From contig CASBQM010000649.1 of assembly GCA_949127645.1 (NCBI GenBank), positions 1 through 6,417 of the forward strand: 6,417 bases of DNA, in the 5' to 3' direction. The translations under genes were made by a program, and so were the position numbers. Below the pieces are notes generated by a model, which saw nothing but the letters and a program-made list of their open reading frames with translations, was not told the origin of the DNA and ran no database searches. The stretch comes from Synechococcales cyanobacterium PMM_0036 (GTDB lineage: Bacteria; Cyanobacteriota; Cyanobacteriia; Elainellales; Elainellaceae). The first letter of the stretch is position 1. The number at the start of each line of letters is the position of its first letter. This document shows, piece by piece, positions 5,922 to 6,417 of the stretch.

Positions 5922-6417
5922 CTAGGAATTTGTTTTGTCCTCGGATAACTCGCTAGGTTCACTCGCAACGGCTTTGAGCTTGCTATGAAAATCTGCGGAT
6001 GAGACTGCAACCGGAATGAATCGATGAATTTGTTCTGTAGAAGATAGATTCGGGGAAGATAGATTCGGGGAATCATCAGAAGAACCATCGATCGCCAGTT
6101 TTGCCCACTTGGGTTTGTCAACGGTCTCAAGTTCTGAAACAGGGCTAAAGGCTTGAATGGGCGCGTCTTTTGGCAGCGAATAGAATGGCGTGTCGTTTTC
6201 AAAGCTTCGTAGCTTTAAGAAAGCGATCGATTCTTCTGAGGAGAGGAGCTTGAGGCGATCGCTAAAAGGCTGAATAGCGTTTTCTGCTGCTGGCTCGACC
6301 GCTGGCTCGACCGCTAGATCTATCACTGGATTTATTTCTCGATCTGTAAACATCAGCAAATCGGCTTCGGCTTCAGCAGAAGAGGGATTTGCTGTAGGTA
6401 TTACAGATACCGCATCT
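5922..6417 (-). CDS. Unrecognised acidic low-complexity protein, C-terminal part
   Basis: The frame stays open from the TAG at 5922-5924 to the right edge, giving 164 residues of a protein whose start lies outside the window. The TTG at 6359 and ATG at 6353 are in-frame internal codons, since the sequence upstream still reads through (SSAEAEADLL). I do not recognise a family. The visible part is hydrophilic and rich in Ser, Glu, Ala and Pro, with no membrane segment. It contains two repeat stretches (AVEPAVEPA; PNLSSPNLSS) and a more ordered-looking middle (FSDRLKLL, SIAFLKLRSF, FYSLPKDAPIQAFSP). It may be a disordered tail of a larger protein. Coding status rests on the long open frame, the frame-preserving 12- and 15-bp duplications and the hairpin right after the stop. 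The other long minus-strand frame here (5897-6202) is less plausible. Confidence 0.6.
   Translation of the reverse strand, partial: DAVSVIPTANPSSAEAEADLLMFTDREINPVIDLAVEPAVEPAAENAIQPFSDRLKLLSSEESIAFLKLRSFENDTPFYSLPKDAPIQAFSPVSELETVDKPKWAKLAIDGSSDDSPNLSSPNLSSTEQIHRFIPVAVSSADFHSKLKAVASEPSELSEDKTNS
6040..6069 (-). repeat. Perfect 15-bp tandem duplication in the right-hand gene
   Basis: gaagatagattcggg occurs at 6040-6054 and 6055-6069 without change. In frame, it encodes the doubled PNLSS. The identity of the copies suggests a recent event. Confidence 0.92.
6289..6324 (-). repeat. 12-bp tandem repeat in the right-hand gene
   Basis: gctggctcgacc is exact at 6289-6300 and 6301-6312, with a diverged third unit gctagatctatc at 6313-6324. 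In frame, it encodes the VEPA/VEPA stretch. Confidence 0.88.

Noticed and set aside
5897..6202. 101-residue minus-strand frame overlapping the right-hand gene
   Set aside because: Basic, irregular composition and no motif; the alternative frame runs the full length to the edge and ends at a hairpin.
6351..6359. TTG at 6359 or ATG at 6353 as start of the right-hand gene
   Set aside because: The same frame continues without a stop to base 6417, so these are most likely internal codons.

Overview
The window looks cyanobacterial. It carries about a dozen copies of the octamer GCGATCGC (HIP1), for example at 300, 317, 563, 1648, 3149, 4085, 5543 and 6254. The best matches recalled for its proteins are also cyanobacterial. 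Genus and species cannot be read from the sequence.

Layout, left to right. (1) Bases 1-377, plus strand: the C-terminal part of a cobalamin-pathway methyltransferase (CobM/CbiF), cut by the left edge. (2) Bases 371-658, minus strand: a small conserved-looking protein of unknown function, convergent with cobM and overlapping its end by 7 bp. (3) Bases 659-861: non-coding, with a candidate promoter for the small gene and a 10-bp-arm inverted repeat built on GTTAAC. (4) Bases 862-3492, minus: a complete M1 zinc aminopeptidase with HEAT repeats and a C-terminal coiled coil. (5) Bases 3493-3624: a short spacer with a hairpin. (6) Bases 3625-5769, minus: a complete GH133-type glycogen debranching enzyme. 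(7) Bases 5770-5921: non-coding, with a candidate promoter for the debranching gene and a terminator-like hairpin for the gene to its right. (8) From 5922 through the right edge, minus: the C-terminal part of an unrecognised acidic, low-complexity protein.

Four of the five genes read right to left, but the spacers and candidate signals suggest mostly separate transcription units. The functions (B12 synthesis, peptide turnover, glycogen breakdown) are unrelated housekeeping roles. I see no mobile element, CRISPR array, RNA gene, defence cassette or biosynthetic cluster.

The most distinctive trait is a set of short tandem duplications in all five genes and in non-coding DNA. Units lying wholly inside coding sequence are 9, 12 or 15 bp, so they keep the frame. 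Units of 13 and 19 bp occur only outside genes or across a stop codon. The 19-bp duplication appears to have trimmed the debranching enzyme's C-terminus, and a 15-bp array lies inside the CobM tail. This looks like ongoing repeat expansion filtered by selection, rather than a new biological system.
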